64,000 nt of DNA from Proteles cristata cristata (Eukaryota > Chordata > Mammalia > Carnivora > Hyaenidae): NCBI GenBank assembly GCA_017311185.1, contig JAESUZ010001288.1:1-64000 (forward strand), in the 5' to 3' direction. The notes beneath the pieces are model-generated. The model made no database searches. It saw nothing but the letters and a program-made list of their open reading frames with translations, and was not told the origin of the DNA. A program made the translations under genes and the position numbers. This document shows positions 48,695-61,406 of this stretch, piece after piece (position 1 is the stretch's first letter; the number at the start of each line of letters is the position of its first letter).

Positions 48695-50995
48695 AAACAA
48701 TATGGAAAGTGAATGCTGCATTCCACACTATGTTGTACAATGATGAGCAGCCTGCTCTTCCTTCATTGGACCCAGCATCTGTTCTCAGTCACTATCTAAC
48801 TAGTGAACGTTGATGATAATTGAGTCATGGCTTCCCCACAGTGGTCTTTCCTGGAGTTGAGTATATCACACTGAGCTTATATTTCCATGCATGTGTTTTC
48901 AAACATTAGTAACTTAGTGAAACTGTATGGAAACTGAATGTGGTAGTTCACACAGTGTTGTTTCAGAGTCGAGCACCCCGCACTTCCTTCAGGGTCTCAG
49001 CATCCGTTTTCAGTCACTATCTACCTAGTGAAAGATGATGGGAGTTGAAGGAGGGTCCCCACAGTGTACTCTTAAAGAGTTGAGTATATCACACTCAGCT
49101 TATACCTCCATGCATGTGTTTTCAAACGTTCCTCAGTGAAACAGTATGGTAACTAAATGCTGTATTCCGCACAGTATTGTTTCACAGAGTCGAGCAACCC
49201 GCACTTCTTTTGTATTCTCAGCATCTGTTTTCTGTCCCTATCTACCTAGTGAAAGATGACGGTAGTTGAATGAGGGGTTCGCCACAGTGTTCTTTCACCG
49301 AGATGAAAATATCACACTAAGCTTAGACTTTCATGCATGTGTTGTCAAATATTACTCACTTAGGGAAACAATATGATACCTGAATGCTGCATTCCGCACA
49401 GTGTTGTTTCACAGAGTTGAGCATCCTGCACTTCCTTCAATGGTCTCAGCATATGGTTTCCATCACGACCAACCTAGGAAACCATGATGGTATTTGAATG
49501 GTACTTCCCGCACAGTGTTCGTTCACAGAGTTGAGTACATACCATTCGTCTTATATCTCCAGGCCCTAGGTTTCCCACATTACTAACCGTGAAATAAGAT
49601 TGTAGCTGTGCTCCACTACACTCTGGACTGTGAGTTTTCTCACAGTCCAGCACACTGCACTTCCCACATTGGACTCAGCATGTTTTCTCAATCACTATCC
49701 ACCGAGGGAAACATGACGGTAGTGTAGGATCCGTTCCCCACAGTGTTCTTTCACAGAGCTGAGTACATAACACTTACCTTAGAGTTCCATGATGTGTTTT
49801 CAAACATTACTAAGTTAGTACAGCAATATGGTAACTGAATGTTGCATTCCGCAGTGTTGTTTCACAGAGTCGAGCACCCTGCACTTCTTTCATTGATCTC
49901 AGCATATGTTTTCAGTACCTATCTACCTCATGAAAGATGAGCGCGGTTTAATGAGGGGTTTGCCACAGTGTTCTTTCACAGAGTTGAGTATAGAACACTC
50001 AGCTTGTACTTCCATGCCTGTTGTCAAACATTCTTAACTTAGTGAAACAGTATGGTAACTGAATGTTGAAGTTCACACAGTGTTCCGAGTCGAGCACCCT
50101 CTGCACTTCCTTCATGGTCTCAGCATCTGTTTTCAGTCACTATCTACCTAGGGAAAGATGATGGGAGTTGAATGAGGGTCCCCACAGTGTACTTCTAAAG
50201 AGTTGAGTATATCACACTGAGCTTATACATGTATGCATGTGATTCAAACATTACTCACTTAGGTAAACAATATGGGGACTGAATCTTGCATTCCTCACAG
50301 TGCTCTATCACAGAATCCAGCAGCCTGCACTTCCTTCGATGGTCTCAGCATTTGTTTTCAATCACTGCCAACCTAGGAAATCATGATGGTAGTTGAAAGA
50401 TGCATTGCACACAGTGTTCTTTCACAGAGTTTTGTCTGGAACACTCATCTTATATTTCCAGGCCATAGTTTTCAGATTGCCTACTCAGGGAAACAAGATT
50501 GTACCTGAATATTTCGCTCCGTACAGTGACTTTTAGAGAGTTCAGACACTGCACTTCCCACATTGGTCTCAGCATGACTTTTCTTTCTTTATTCCTTTCT
50601 TTCTTTCTTTCTTTCTTTGTTTATCTCTTTTTTTCCTTAGTTTTTTAATTTTTCATGCTTATTTGTTTTGCGAGAGAGAGAGTGTATGAGCAAGGGAGGA
50701 GGCGAGAGAGAGGGAGCCACAGAATCCGAAACACGCTCCAGGCTCTGAGCTGTGAACACAGAGCCCAACACGGGGCTAGAACCCACGGAACGGAGATCAT
50801 GACCTGAGCCAAAGTCGGACGCTTAACCGACTGAGCCACCCAGGTGCTCCTCAGCATGTGTATTCTATCACTATCAATCAAGGGAAACACGATGGTAGTT
50901 GTGTGATGGTTTCCCCAACGTGTTCTTTCACAGAGTTGTCTTTAAGACTTCCCTTCTACTTCAATGCATGTCTTTTCAAAATTACTCACTTACAG
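48695..50995 (+). repeat. Unit U20: type I haplotype b unit
   Basis: 2301 bp, 2027 without the SINE. Nearly the same as U18 in all diagnostic variants. It sits between two long units. Confidence 0.92.
50577..50850 (-). mobile_element. CAN-SINE copy in U20
   Basis: 274-bp type I copy with a short tail ending TTTGTTTATCTC and a private GGAGGCGAGAGAG. Confidence 0.93.
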
Positions 50996-52478
50996 AAACA
51001 ATATGGAAAGTGAATGCTGCATTCCACACTATGTTGTACAATGCTGAGCAGCCTGCTCTTCCTTCATTGGTCCCAGCATCTGTTCTCAGTCACTATCTAA
51101 CTAGTGGACGTTGATGATAATTGAATCATGGCTTCCCCACAGTGGTCTTTCCTGGAGTTGAGTATATCACACTGAGCTTATATTTCCATGCATGTGTTTT
51201 CAAACATTAGTAACTTAGTGAAACTGTATGGAAACTGAATGTGGTAGTTCACACAGTGTTGTTTCAGAGTCGAGCACCCCGCACTTCCTTCAGGGTCTCA
51301 GCATCCGTTTTCAGTCTCTATCTACCTAGTGAAAGATGATGGGAGTTGAAGGAGGGTCCCCACAGTGTACTCTTAAAGAGTTGAGTATATCACACTCAGC
51401 TTATACCTCCATGCATGTGTTTTCAAACGTTCCTCAGTGAAACAGTATGGTAAATAAATGCTGTATTCCGCCCAGTATTGTTTCACTGAGTCGAGCACCC
51501 TGCACTACCTTTGTATTCTCAGCATCTGTTTTCTGTGACTATCTACCTAGTGAAAGATGACGGTAGTTGAATGAGGGCTTCGCCACAGTGTTCTTTCACC
51601 GAGATGAAAATATCACACTAAGCTTAGACTTCCATGCATGTGTTTTCAACTATTACTCACTTAGGGAAACAATAGGATAACTGAATGCTGCATTCCGCAC
51701 AGTGTTGTTTCCCCGAGATGAGCATCCTGCACTTCCTTCAGTGGTCTCAGCATATGGTTTCCATCACGAGCAACCTAGGAAACCATGACGGCATTTGAAA
51801 GATACATTCCGCACAGTGTTCTTTCACAGAGTTGAGTAACTAACATTCATCTTATACCTCCAGGCCCTAGGTTTCACACATTACTAACCGTGAAATAAGA
51901 TCGTAGCTGTGCTCCACTACACTCTCGACAGTGAGTTTTCTCACAGTCCAGCACACTGCACTTCCCACATTGGACTCAGCATGTTTTCTCAATCACTATC
52001 CACCGAGGGAAACATGACAGTAGTGTAGGATCCGTTCCCCACAGCGTTCTTTCACAGAGCTGAGTACATAACACTTACCTTAGAGTTCCATGATGTGTTT
52101 TCAAACATTACAAAGTTAGTACAGCAATATGGTAACTGAATGTTGCATTCCGCAGTGTTGTTTCACAGAGTCGAGCACCCTGCACTTCTTTCATTGATTT
52201 CAGCATATGTTTTCAGTATCTATCTACCTCATGAAAGATGAGCGCGGTTTAATGAGGGGTTTGCCACAGTGTTCTTTCACAGAGTTGAGTATAGAACTCT
52301 CAGCTTGTACTTCCATGCCTGTTGTCAAACATTAGTAACTTAGTGAAACAGTAAGGTAACTGAATGTTGAAGTTCACACAGTATTCCGACTCGAGCACCC
52401 TCTGCACTTCCTTCATGGTCTCAGCATCTGTTTTCAGTCACTATCTACCTAGGGAAAGATGATGGGAGTTGAAGGAGG

Positions 52479-53605
52479 GTCCCCACAGTGTACTTTTAAA
52501 GAGTTGAGTATATCGCACTCAGCTTATACCTCCATGCATGTGTTTTCTAACGTTCCTCAGTGAAACAGTATGGTAACTAAATGCTGTATTCCGCACAGTA
52601 TTGTTTCACAGAGTCGAGCACCCCACACTTCTTTTGTATTCTCAGCATTTGTTTTCTGTCACTATCTACCTAGTGAAAGATGACGGTAGTTGAATGAGGG
52701 GTTCACCACAGTGTTCTTTCACCGAGATGAAAATATCACACTAAGCTTAGACTTCCATGCATGTGTTTTCAACTATTACTCACTTAGGGAAACAATAGGA
52801 TAACTGAATGCTGCATTCCGCACAGTGTTGTTTCCCCGAGTTGAGCATCCTGCACTTCCTTCAGTGGTCTCAGCATATGGTTTCCATCACGAGCAACCTA
52901 GGAAACCATGACGGCATTTGAAAGATACATTCCGCACAGTGTTCTTTCACAGAGTTGAGTAAATAACATTCATCTTATACCTCCAGGCCCTAGGTTTCAC
53001 ACATTACTAACAGTGAAATAAGATCGTAGCTGTACTCCACTACACTCTCGACAGTGAGTTTTCTCAGAGGCCAGCACACTGCGCTTCCCACATTGGACTC
53101 AGCATGTTTTCTTAATCACTATCCACTTAGGGAAACATGATGGTAGTGTAGGATCCGTTCCCCACAGTGTTCTTTCACAGAGCTGAGTACATAACACTTA
53201 CCTTTTAGTTCCATGATGTGTTTTCAAACATTACTAAGTTAGTACAGCAATATGGTAACTGAATGTTGCATTCCGCAGTGTTGTTTCACAGAGTCGAGCA
53301 CCCTGCACTTCTTTCATTGATCTCAGCATATGTTTTCAGTATCTATCTACCTCATGAAAGATGAGCGCAGTTTAATGAGGGATTTGCCACAGTGTTCTTT
53401 CACAGAGTTGCGTATAGAACACTCAGCTTATACTTCCATGCCTGTTGTCAAACATTAGTCACTTAGTGAAACAGTATGGTAACTGAACGTTGTAGTACAC
53501 ACAGTGTTGTTTCAGAGTCGAGCACCCTCTGCAATTCCATCACGGTTTAAGCATCTGTTTTCAGTCACTATCTACCTAGTGAAAGATGATGGGAGTTTAA
53601 TGAGG
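52479..53605 (+). repeat. Extra five-dimer segment in U21
   Basis: 1127 bp, the same size as in U0 and U19. The switch from A7-type (AGGGAAAG, 52,451-52,458) to A2-type (GAAGGAGG, 52,471-52,478) lies between 52,453 and 52,474, at least some 20 bp upstream of the equivalent junction in U0 and U19. B7 follows at 53,606. Confidence 0.88.
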
Positions 53606-54005
53606 GTCCCCACAGTGTACTTCTAAAGAGTTGAGTATATCACACTGAGCTTATACATGTATGCATGTGTTTTCAAACATTACTCACTTAGGTAAACAAT
53701 ATGGGGACTGAATCTTGCATTCCTCACAGTGTTCTATCACAGAATCCAGCAGCCTGCACTTCCTTCAATGGTCTCAGCATTTGTTTTCAATCACTGCCAA
53801 CCTAGGAAATCATGATGGTAGTTGAAAGATGCATTGCACACAGTGTTCTTTCACAGAGTTTTGTCTGGAACAGTCAACTTATAGTTCCAGGCCAAAGTTT
53901 TCAGATTGCCTACTCAGGCAAACAAGATTGTACCTGAATATTTCGCTCCGTACAGTGACTTTTAGAGAGTTCAGACACTGCACTTCCCACATTGGTCTCA
54001 GCATT

Positions 54006-54021
54006 ACTTTTCTTTCTTTAT

Positions 54022-54069
<48 letters not shown>

Positions 54070-54334
54070 TATTTCTTTCTTTCTTTATTTCTTTCTTTCT
54101 CTCTTTCTCTCTTTTTTTCCTTCCTTTTTTAATTTTTCATCTTTATTTGTTTTGCGAGAGAGAGAGTGTATGAGCAAGGGAGGAGGGGAGAGAGAGGGAG
54201 CCACAGAATCCGAAACACGCTCCAGGCTCTGAGCTGTGAACCCAGAGCCCAACACGGGGCTAGAACCCACGGAACGGAGATCATGACCTGAGCCAAAGTC
54301 GGACGCTTAACCGACTGAGCCACCCAGGTGCTCC
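54006..54334 (-). mobile_element. CAN-SINE copy in U21 (longest)
   Basis: 329-bp copy, the longest in the window. The tail has two TTTATTTC interruptions and ends CTCTCTTTCTCTC. The left target copy is TCAGCATT. The body has GTGAACCCAG. Confidence 0.93.
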
Positions 54335-54479
54335 TCAGCATGTGTATTCTATCACTACCAATCAAGGGAAACACGATGGTAGTTGTGTGATGGTTTCCCC
54401 AACGTGTTCTTTCACAGAGTTGTCTTTAAGACTTCCCTTCTACTTCAATGCATGTCTTTTCAAAATTACTCACTTACAG

Positions 54480-56381
54480 AAACAATATGGAAAGTGAATG
54501 CTGCATTCCACACTATGTTGTACAATGATGAGCAGCCTGCTCTTCCTTCATTGGACCCAGCATCTGTTCTCAGTCACTATCTAACTAGTGAACGTTGATG
54601 ATAATTGAGTCATGGCTTCCCCACAGTGGTCTTTCCTGGAGTTGAGTATATCACACTGAGCTTATATTTCCATGCATGTGTTTTCAAACATTAGTAACTT
54701 AGTGAAACTGTATGGAAACTGAATGTGGTAGTTCACACAGTGTTGTTTCAGAGTCGAGCACCCCGCACTTCCTTCAGGGTCTCAGCATCCGTTTTCAGTC
54801 TCTATCTACCTAGTGAAAGATGATGGGAGTTGAAGGAGGGTCCCCACAGTGTACTCTTAAAGAGTTGAGTATATCACACTCAGCTTATACCTCCATGCAT
54901 GTGTTTTCTAACGTTCCTCAGTGAAACAGTATGGTAACTAAATGCTGTATTCCGCACAGTATTGTTTCACAGAGTCGAGCAACCCGCACTTCTTTTGTAT
55001 TCTCAGCATCTGTTTTCTGTCCCTATCTACCTAGTGAAAGATGACGGTAGTTGAATGAGGGGTTCGCCACAGTGTTCTTTCACCGAGATGAAAATATCAC
55101 ACTTAGCTTAGACTTTCATGCATGTGTTGTCAAATATTACTCACTTAGGGAAACAATATGATACCTGAATGCTGCATTCCGCACAGTGTTGTTTCACAGA
55201 GTTGAGCATCCTGCACTTCCTTCAATGGTCTCAGCATATGGTTTCCATCACGACCAACCTAGGAAACCATGATGGTATTTGAATGATACATTCCCGCACA
55301 GTGTTCGTTCACAGAGTTGAGTACATACCATTCGTCTTATATCTCCAGGCCCTAGGTTTCCCACATTACTAACCGTGAAATAAGATTGTAGCTGTGCTCC
55401 ACTACACTCTGGACTGTGAGTTTTCTCACAGTCCAGCACACTGCACTTCCCACATTGGACTCAGCATGTTTTCTCAATCACTATCCACCGAGGGAAACAT
55501 GATGGTAGTGTAGGATCCGTTCCCCACAGTGTTCTTTCACAGAGCTGAGTACATAACACTTACCTTAGAGTTCCATGATGTGTTTTCAAACATTACTAAG
55601 TTAGTACAGCAATATGGTAACTGAATGTTGCATTCCGCAGTGTTGTTTCACAGAGTCGAGCACCCTGCACTTCTTTCATTGATCTCAGCATATGTTTTCA
55701 GTACCTATCTACCTCATGAAAGATGAGCGCGGTTTAATGAGGGGTTTGCCACAGTGTTCTTTCACAGAGTTGAGTATAGAACACTCAGCTTGTACTTCCA
55801 TGCCTGTTGTCAAACATTCGTAACTTAGTGAAACAGTATGGTAACTGAATGTTGAAGTTCACACAGTGTTCCGAGTCGAGCACCCTCTGCACTTCCTTCA
55901 TGGTCTCAGCATCTGTTTTCAGTCACTATCTACCTAGGGAAAGATGATGGGAGTTGAATGAGGGTCCCCACAGTGTACTTCTAAAGAGTTGAGTATATCA
56001 CACTGAGCTTATACATGTATGCATGTGTTTTCAAACATTACTCACTTAGGTAAACAATATGGGGACTGAATCTTGCATTGCTCACAGTGTTCTATCACAG
56101 AATCCAGCAGCCTGCACTTCCTTCAATGGTCTCAGCATTTGTTTTCAATCACTGCCAACCTAGGATATCATGATGGTAGTTGAAAGATGCATTGCACACA
56201 GTGTTCTTTCACAGAGTTTTGTCTGGAACACTCATCTTATAGTTCCAGGCCATAGTTTTCAGATTGCCTACTCAGGGAAACAAGATTGTACCTGAATATT
56301 TCGCTCCGTACAGTGACTTTTAGAGAGTTCAGACACTGCACTTCCCACATTGGTCTCAGCATGACTTTTCTTTCTTTATTC

Positions 56382-56420
<39 letters not shown>

Positions 56421-56798
56421 TGTTTATGTCTCTTTTTCCTTAGTTTTTTAATTTTTCATGCTTATTTGTTTTTCGAGAGAGAGAGTGTATGAGCAAGGGA
56501 GGAGGGGAGAGAGAGGGAGCCACAGAATCCGAAACACGCTCCAGGCTCTGAGCTGTGAACACAGAGCCCAACACGGGGCTAGAACCCACGGAACGGAGAT
56601 CATGACCTGAGCCAAAGTCGGACGCTTAACCGACTGAGCCACCCAGGTGCTCCTCAGCATGTGTATTCTATCACTATCAATCTAGGGAAACACGATGGTA
56701 GTTGTGTGATGGTTTCCCCAACGTGTTCTTTCACAGAGTTGTCTTTAAGACTTCCCTTCTACTTCAATGCATGTCTTTTCAAAATTACTCACTTACAG
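54480..56798 (+). repeat. Unit U22: type I haplotype b unit
   Basis: 2319 bp, 2029 without the SINE. It follows haplotype a unit U21 and carries GAGCAACCCGC in A3 and TGTTGTCAAATATT in B3. Its A4 has GATACATTCCCGC, one base longer than other copies. Confidence 0.92.
56364..56653 (-). mobile_element. CAN-SINE copy in U22
   Basis: 290-bp type I copy. The tail ends TTTGTTTATGTCTC; private TTTTTCGAGAG in place of TTTTGCGAGAG. Confidence 0.93.
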
Positions 56799-59092
56799 AA
56801 ACAATATGGAAAGTGAATGCTGCATTCCACACTATGTTGTACAATGCTGAGCAGCCTGCTCTTCCTTCATTGGTCCCAGCATCTGTTCTCAGTCACTATC
56901 TAACTAGTGGACGTTGATGATAATTGAATCATGGCTTCCCCACAGTGGTCTTTCCTGGAGTTGAGTATATCACACTGAGCTTATATTTCCATGCATGTGT
57001 TTTCAAACATTAGTAACTTAGTGAAACTGTATGGAAACTGAATGTGGTAGTTCACACAGTGTTGTTTCAGAGTCGAGCACCCCGCACTTCCTTCAGGGTC
57101 TCAGCATCCGTTTTCAGTCACTATCTACCTAGTGAAAGATGATGGGAGTTGAAGGAGGGTCCCCACAGTGTACTCTTAAAGAGTTGAGTATATCACACTC
57201 AGCTTATACCTCCATGCATGTGTTTTCTAACGTTCCTCAGTGAAACAGTATGGTAACTAAATGCTGTATTCCGCCCAGTATTGTTTCACAGAGTCGAGCA
57301 CCCCGCACTTCTTTTGTATTCTCAGCATTTGTTTTCTGTCACTATCTACCTAGTGAAAGATGACGGTAGTTGAATGAGGGCTTCACCACAGTGTTCTTTC
57401 ACCGAGATGAAAATATCACACTAAGCTTAGACTTCCATGCATGTGTTTTCAACTATTACTCACTTAGGGAAACAATAGGATAACTGAATGCTGCATTCCG
57501 CACAGTGTTGTTTCCCCGAGTTGAGCATCCTGCACTTCCTTCAGTGGTCTCAGCATATGGTTTCCATCACGAGCAACCTAGGAAACCATGACGGCATTTG
57601 AAAGATACATTCCGCACAGTGTTCTTTCACAGAGTTGAGTAAATAACATTCATCTTATACCTCCAGGCCCTAGGTTTCACACATTACTAACCGTGAAATA
57701 AGATCGTAGCTGTGCTCCACTACACTCTCGACAGTGAGTTTTCTCACAGTCCAGCACACTGCACTTCCCACATTGGACTCAGCATGTTTTCTCAATCACT
57801 ATCCACCGAGGGAAACATGACAGTAGTGTAGGATCCGTTCCCCACAGCGTTCTTTCACAGAGCTGAGTACATAACACTTAACTTAGAGTTCCATGATGTG
57901 TTTTCAAACATTACTAAGTTAGTACAGCAATATGGTCACTGAATGTTGCATTCCGCAGTGTTGTTTCACAGAGTCGAGCACCCTGCACTTCTTTCATTGA
58001 TCTCAGCATATGTTTTCAGTACCTATCTACCTCATAAAGGATGAGCGCGGTTTAATGAGGGGTTTGCAACAGTGTTCTTTCACAGAGTTGAGTATAGAAC
58101 ACTCAGCTTGTACTTCCATGCCTGTTGTCAAACATTCGTAACTTAGTGAAACAGTATGGTAACTGAATGTTGAAGTTCACACAGTGTTCCAAGTCGAGCA
58201 CCCTCTGCACTTCCTTCATGGTCTCAGCATCTGTTTTCAGTCACTATCTACCTAGGGAAAGATGATGGGAGTTGAATGAGGGTCCCCACAGTGTACTTCT
58301 AAAGAGTTGAGTATATCACACTGAGCTTATACATGTATGCATGTGATTCAAACATTACTCACTTAGGTAAACAATATGGGGACTGAATCTTGCATTCCTC
58401 ACAGTGCTCTATCACAGAATCCAGCAGCCTGCACTTCCTTCGATGGTCTCAGCATTTGTTTTCAATCACTGCCAACCTAGGAAATCATGATGGTAGTTGA
58501 AAGATGCATTGCACACAGTGTTCTTTCACAGAGTTTTGTCTGGAACACTCATCTTATAGTTCCAGGCCATAGTTTTCAGATTGCCTACTCAGGGAAACAA
58601 GATTGTACCTGAATATTTCGCTCCGTACAGTGACTTTTAGAGAGTTCAGACACTGCACTTCCCACATTGGTATCAGCATGACTTTTCTTTCTTTATTCCT
58701 TTCTTTCTTTCTTTCTTTATCTCTTTTTTTCCTTAGCTTTTTAATTTTTCATGCTTATTTGTTTTGCGAGAGAGAGAGTGTATGAGCAAGGGAGGAGGGG
58801 AGAGAGAGGGAGCCACAGAATCCGAAACACGCTCCAGGCTCTGAGCTGTGAACACAGAGCCCAACACGGGGCTAGAACCCACGGAACGGAGATCATGACC
58901 TGAGCCAAAGTCGGACGCTTAACCGACTGAGCCACCCAGGTGCTCCTCAGCATGTGTATTCTATTCACTATCAATCTAGGGAAACACGATGGTAGTTGTG
59001 TGATGGTTTCCCCAACGTGTTCTTTCACGGAGTTGTCTTTAAGACTTCCCTTCTACTTCAATGCATGTCTTTTCAAAATTACTCACTTACAG
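56799..59092 (+). repeat. Unit U23: short type I unit
   Basis: 2294 bp, 2028 without the SINE. A1 starts like haplotype a (CTAGTGGACG, TTGAATCATGG), but A8-B8 is haplotype b. A6 carries CTCATAAAGGATG. The A9 half after the SINE has an extra base (TTCTATTCACTATC). Confidence 0.92.
58681..58946 (-). mobile_element. CAN-SINE copy in U23
   Basis: 266 bp with about four TTTC repeats. The left flank is TTGGTATCAGCATG as in U2, U15 and U24, but the body keeps GACCTGAGCC. Confidence 0.93.
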
Positions 59093-60997
59093 AAACAATA
59101 TGGAAAGTGAATGCTGCATTCCACACTATGTTGTACAATGATGAGCAGCCTGCTCTTCCTTCATTGGACCCAGCATCTGTTCTCAGTCACTATCTAACTA
59201 GTGAACGTTGATGATAATTGAGTCATGGCTTCCCCACAGTGGTCTTTCCTGGAGTTGAGTATATCACACTGAGCTTATATTTCCATGCATGTGTTTTCAA
59301 ACATTAGTAACTTAGTGAAACTGTATGGAAACTGAATGTGGTAGTTCACACAGTGTTGTTTCAGAGTCGAGCACCCCGCACTTCCTTCAGGGTCTCAGCA
59401 TCCGTTTTCAGTCACTATCTACCTAGTGAAAGATGATGGGAGTTGAAGGAGGGTCCCCACAGTGTACTCTTAAAGAGTTGAGTATATCACACTCAGCTTA
59501 TACCTCCATGCATGTGTTTTCTAACGTTCCTCAGTGAAACAGTATGGTAACTAAATGCTGTATTCCGCCCAGTATTGTTTCACTGAGTCGAGCACCCCGC
59601 ACTTCTTTTGTATTCTCAGCATTCGTTTTCTGTCACTATCTACCTAGTGAAAGATGACGGTAGTTGAATGAGGGGTTCGCCACAGTGTTCTTTCACCGAG
59701 ATGAAAATATCACACTAAGCTTAGACTTCCATGCATGTGTTTTCAAATATTACTCACTTAGGGAAACAATATGATACCTGAATGCTGCATTCCGCACAGT
59801 GTTGTTTCACAGAGTTGAGCATCCTGCACTTCCTTCAATGGTCTCAGCATATGGTTTCCATCACGACCAACCTAGGAAACCATGATGGTATTTGAATGAT
59901 ACATCCCGCACAGTGTTCGTTCACAGAGTTGAGTACATACCATTCGTCTTATATCTCCATGCCCTAGGTTTCCCACATTACTAACCGTGAAATAAGATTG
60001 TAGCTGTGCTCCACTACACTCTGGACTGTGAGTTTTCTCACAGTCCAGCACACTGCACTTCCCACATTGGACTCAGCATGTTTTCTCAATCACTATCCAC
60101 CGAGGGAAACATGACGGTAGTGTAGGATCCGTTCCCCACAGTGTTCTTTCACAGAGCTGAGTACATAACACTTACCTTAGAGTTCCATGATGTGTTTTCA
60201 AACATTACTAAGTTAGTACAGCAATATGGTAACTGAATGTTGCATTCCGCAGTGTTGTTTCACAGAGTCGAGCACCCTGCACTTCTTTCATTGATCTCAG
60301 CATATGTTTTCAGTATCTATCTACCTCATGAAAGATGAGCGCAGTTTAATGAGGGGTTTGCCACAGTGTTCTTTCACAGAGTTGCGTATAGAACACTCAG
60401 CTTGTAATTCCATGCCTGTTGTCAAACATTAGTCACTTAGTGAAACAGTATGGTAACTGAACGTTGTAGTACACACAGTCTTGTTTCAGAGTCGAGCACC
60501 CTCTGCAATTCCATCACGGTTTAAGCATCTGTTTTCAGTCACTATCTACCTAGGGAAAGATGATGGGAGTTGAATGAGGGTCCCCACAGTGTACTTCTAA
60601 AGAGTTGAGTATATCACACTGAGCTTATACATGTATGCATGTGTTTTCAAACATTACTCACTTAGGTAAACAATATGGGGACTGAATCTTGCATTCCTCA
60701 CAGTGCTCTATCACAGAATCCAGCAGCCTGCACTTCCTTCGATGGTCTCAGCATTTGTTTTCAATCACTGCCAACCTAGGAAATCATGATGGTAGTTGAA
60801 AGATGCATTGCACACAGTGTTCTTTCACAGAGTTTTGTCTGGAACACTCATCTTATAGTTCCAGGCCATAGTTTTCAGATTGCCTACTCAGGGAAACAAG
60901 ATTGTACCTGAATATTTCGCTCCGTACAGTGACTTTTAGAGAGTTCAGACACTGCACTTCCCACATTGGTATCAGCATGACTTTTCTTTCTTTATTC

Positions 60998-61032
<35 letters not shown>

Positions 61033-61406
61033 TATCTCTTTTTTTCCTTAGCTTTTTAATTTTTCATGCTTATTTGTTTTGCCAGAGAGAGAGTGTATGA
61101 GCAAGGGAGGAGGGGAGAGAGAGGGAGCCACAGAATCCGAAACACGCTCCAGGCTCTGAGCTGTGAACACAGAGCCCAACACGGGGCTAGAACCCACGGA
61201 ACGGAGATCATGACCTTAGCCAAAGTCGGACGCTTAACCGACTGAGCCACCCAGGTGCTCCTCAGCATGTGTATTCTATCACTATCAATCTAGGGAAACA
61301 CGATGGTAGTTGTGTGATGGTTTCCCCAACGTGTTCTTTCACGGAGTTGTCTTTAAGACTTCCCTTCTACTTCAATGCATGTCTTTTCAAAATTACTCAC
61401 TTACAG
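59093..61406 (+). repeat. Unit U24: type I unit
   Basis: 2314 bp, 2032 without the SINE. A1 has ACAATGATGAGC and TTGGACCC; A7 has the long form with CAATTCCATCACGG and a private CACAGTCTTGTTTC. The SINE carries GACCTTAGCC, and its flank TTGGTATCAGC matches U2 and U15. Confidence 0.92.
60980..61261 (-). mobile_element. CAN-SINE copy in U24
   Basis: 282-bp type I copy with GACCTTAGCC and a private TTTTGCCAGAGAG. The tail ends TTTATCTC as in U2. Confidence 0.93.

Larger units (their letters stand above)
50996..54479 (+). repeat. Unit U21: long type I haplotype a unit (14 dimers), different junction
   Basis: 3484 bp, 3155 without the SINE. The structure is as in U0 and U19, but the first A7 reads ACAGTATTCCGACTCGAG and ACCTAGGGAAAG, and already ends GAAGGAGG (A2-type). 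The A7-to-A2/B2 switch therefore lies earlier than in U0 and U19. Private bases include CACCCCACACTTC in the repeated A3. Confidence 0.93.
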
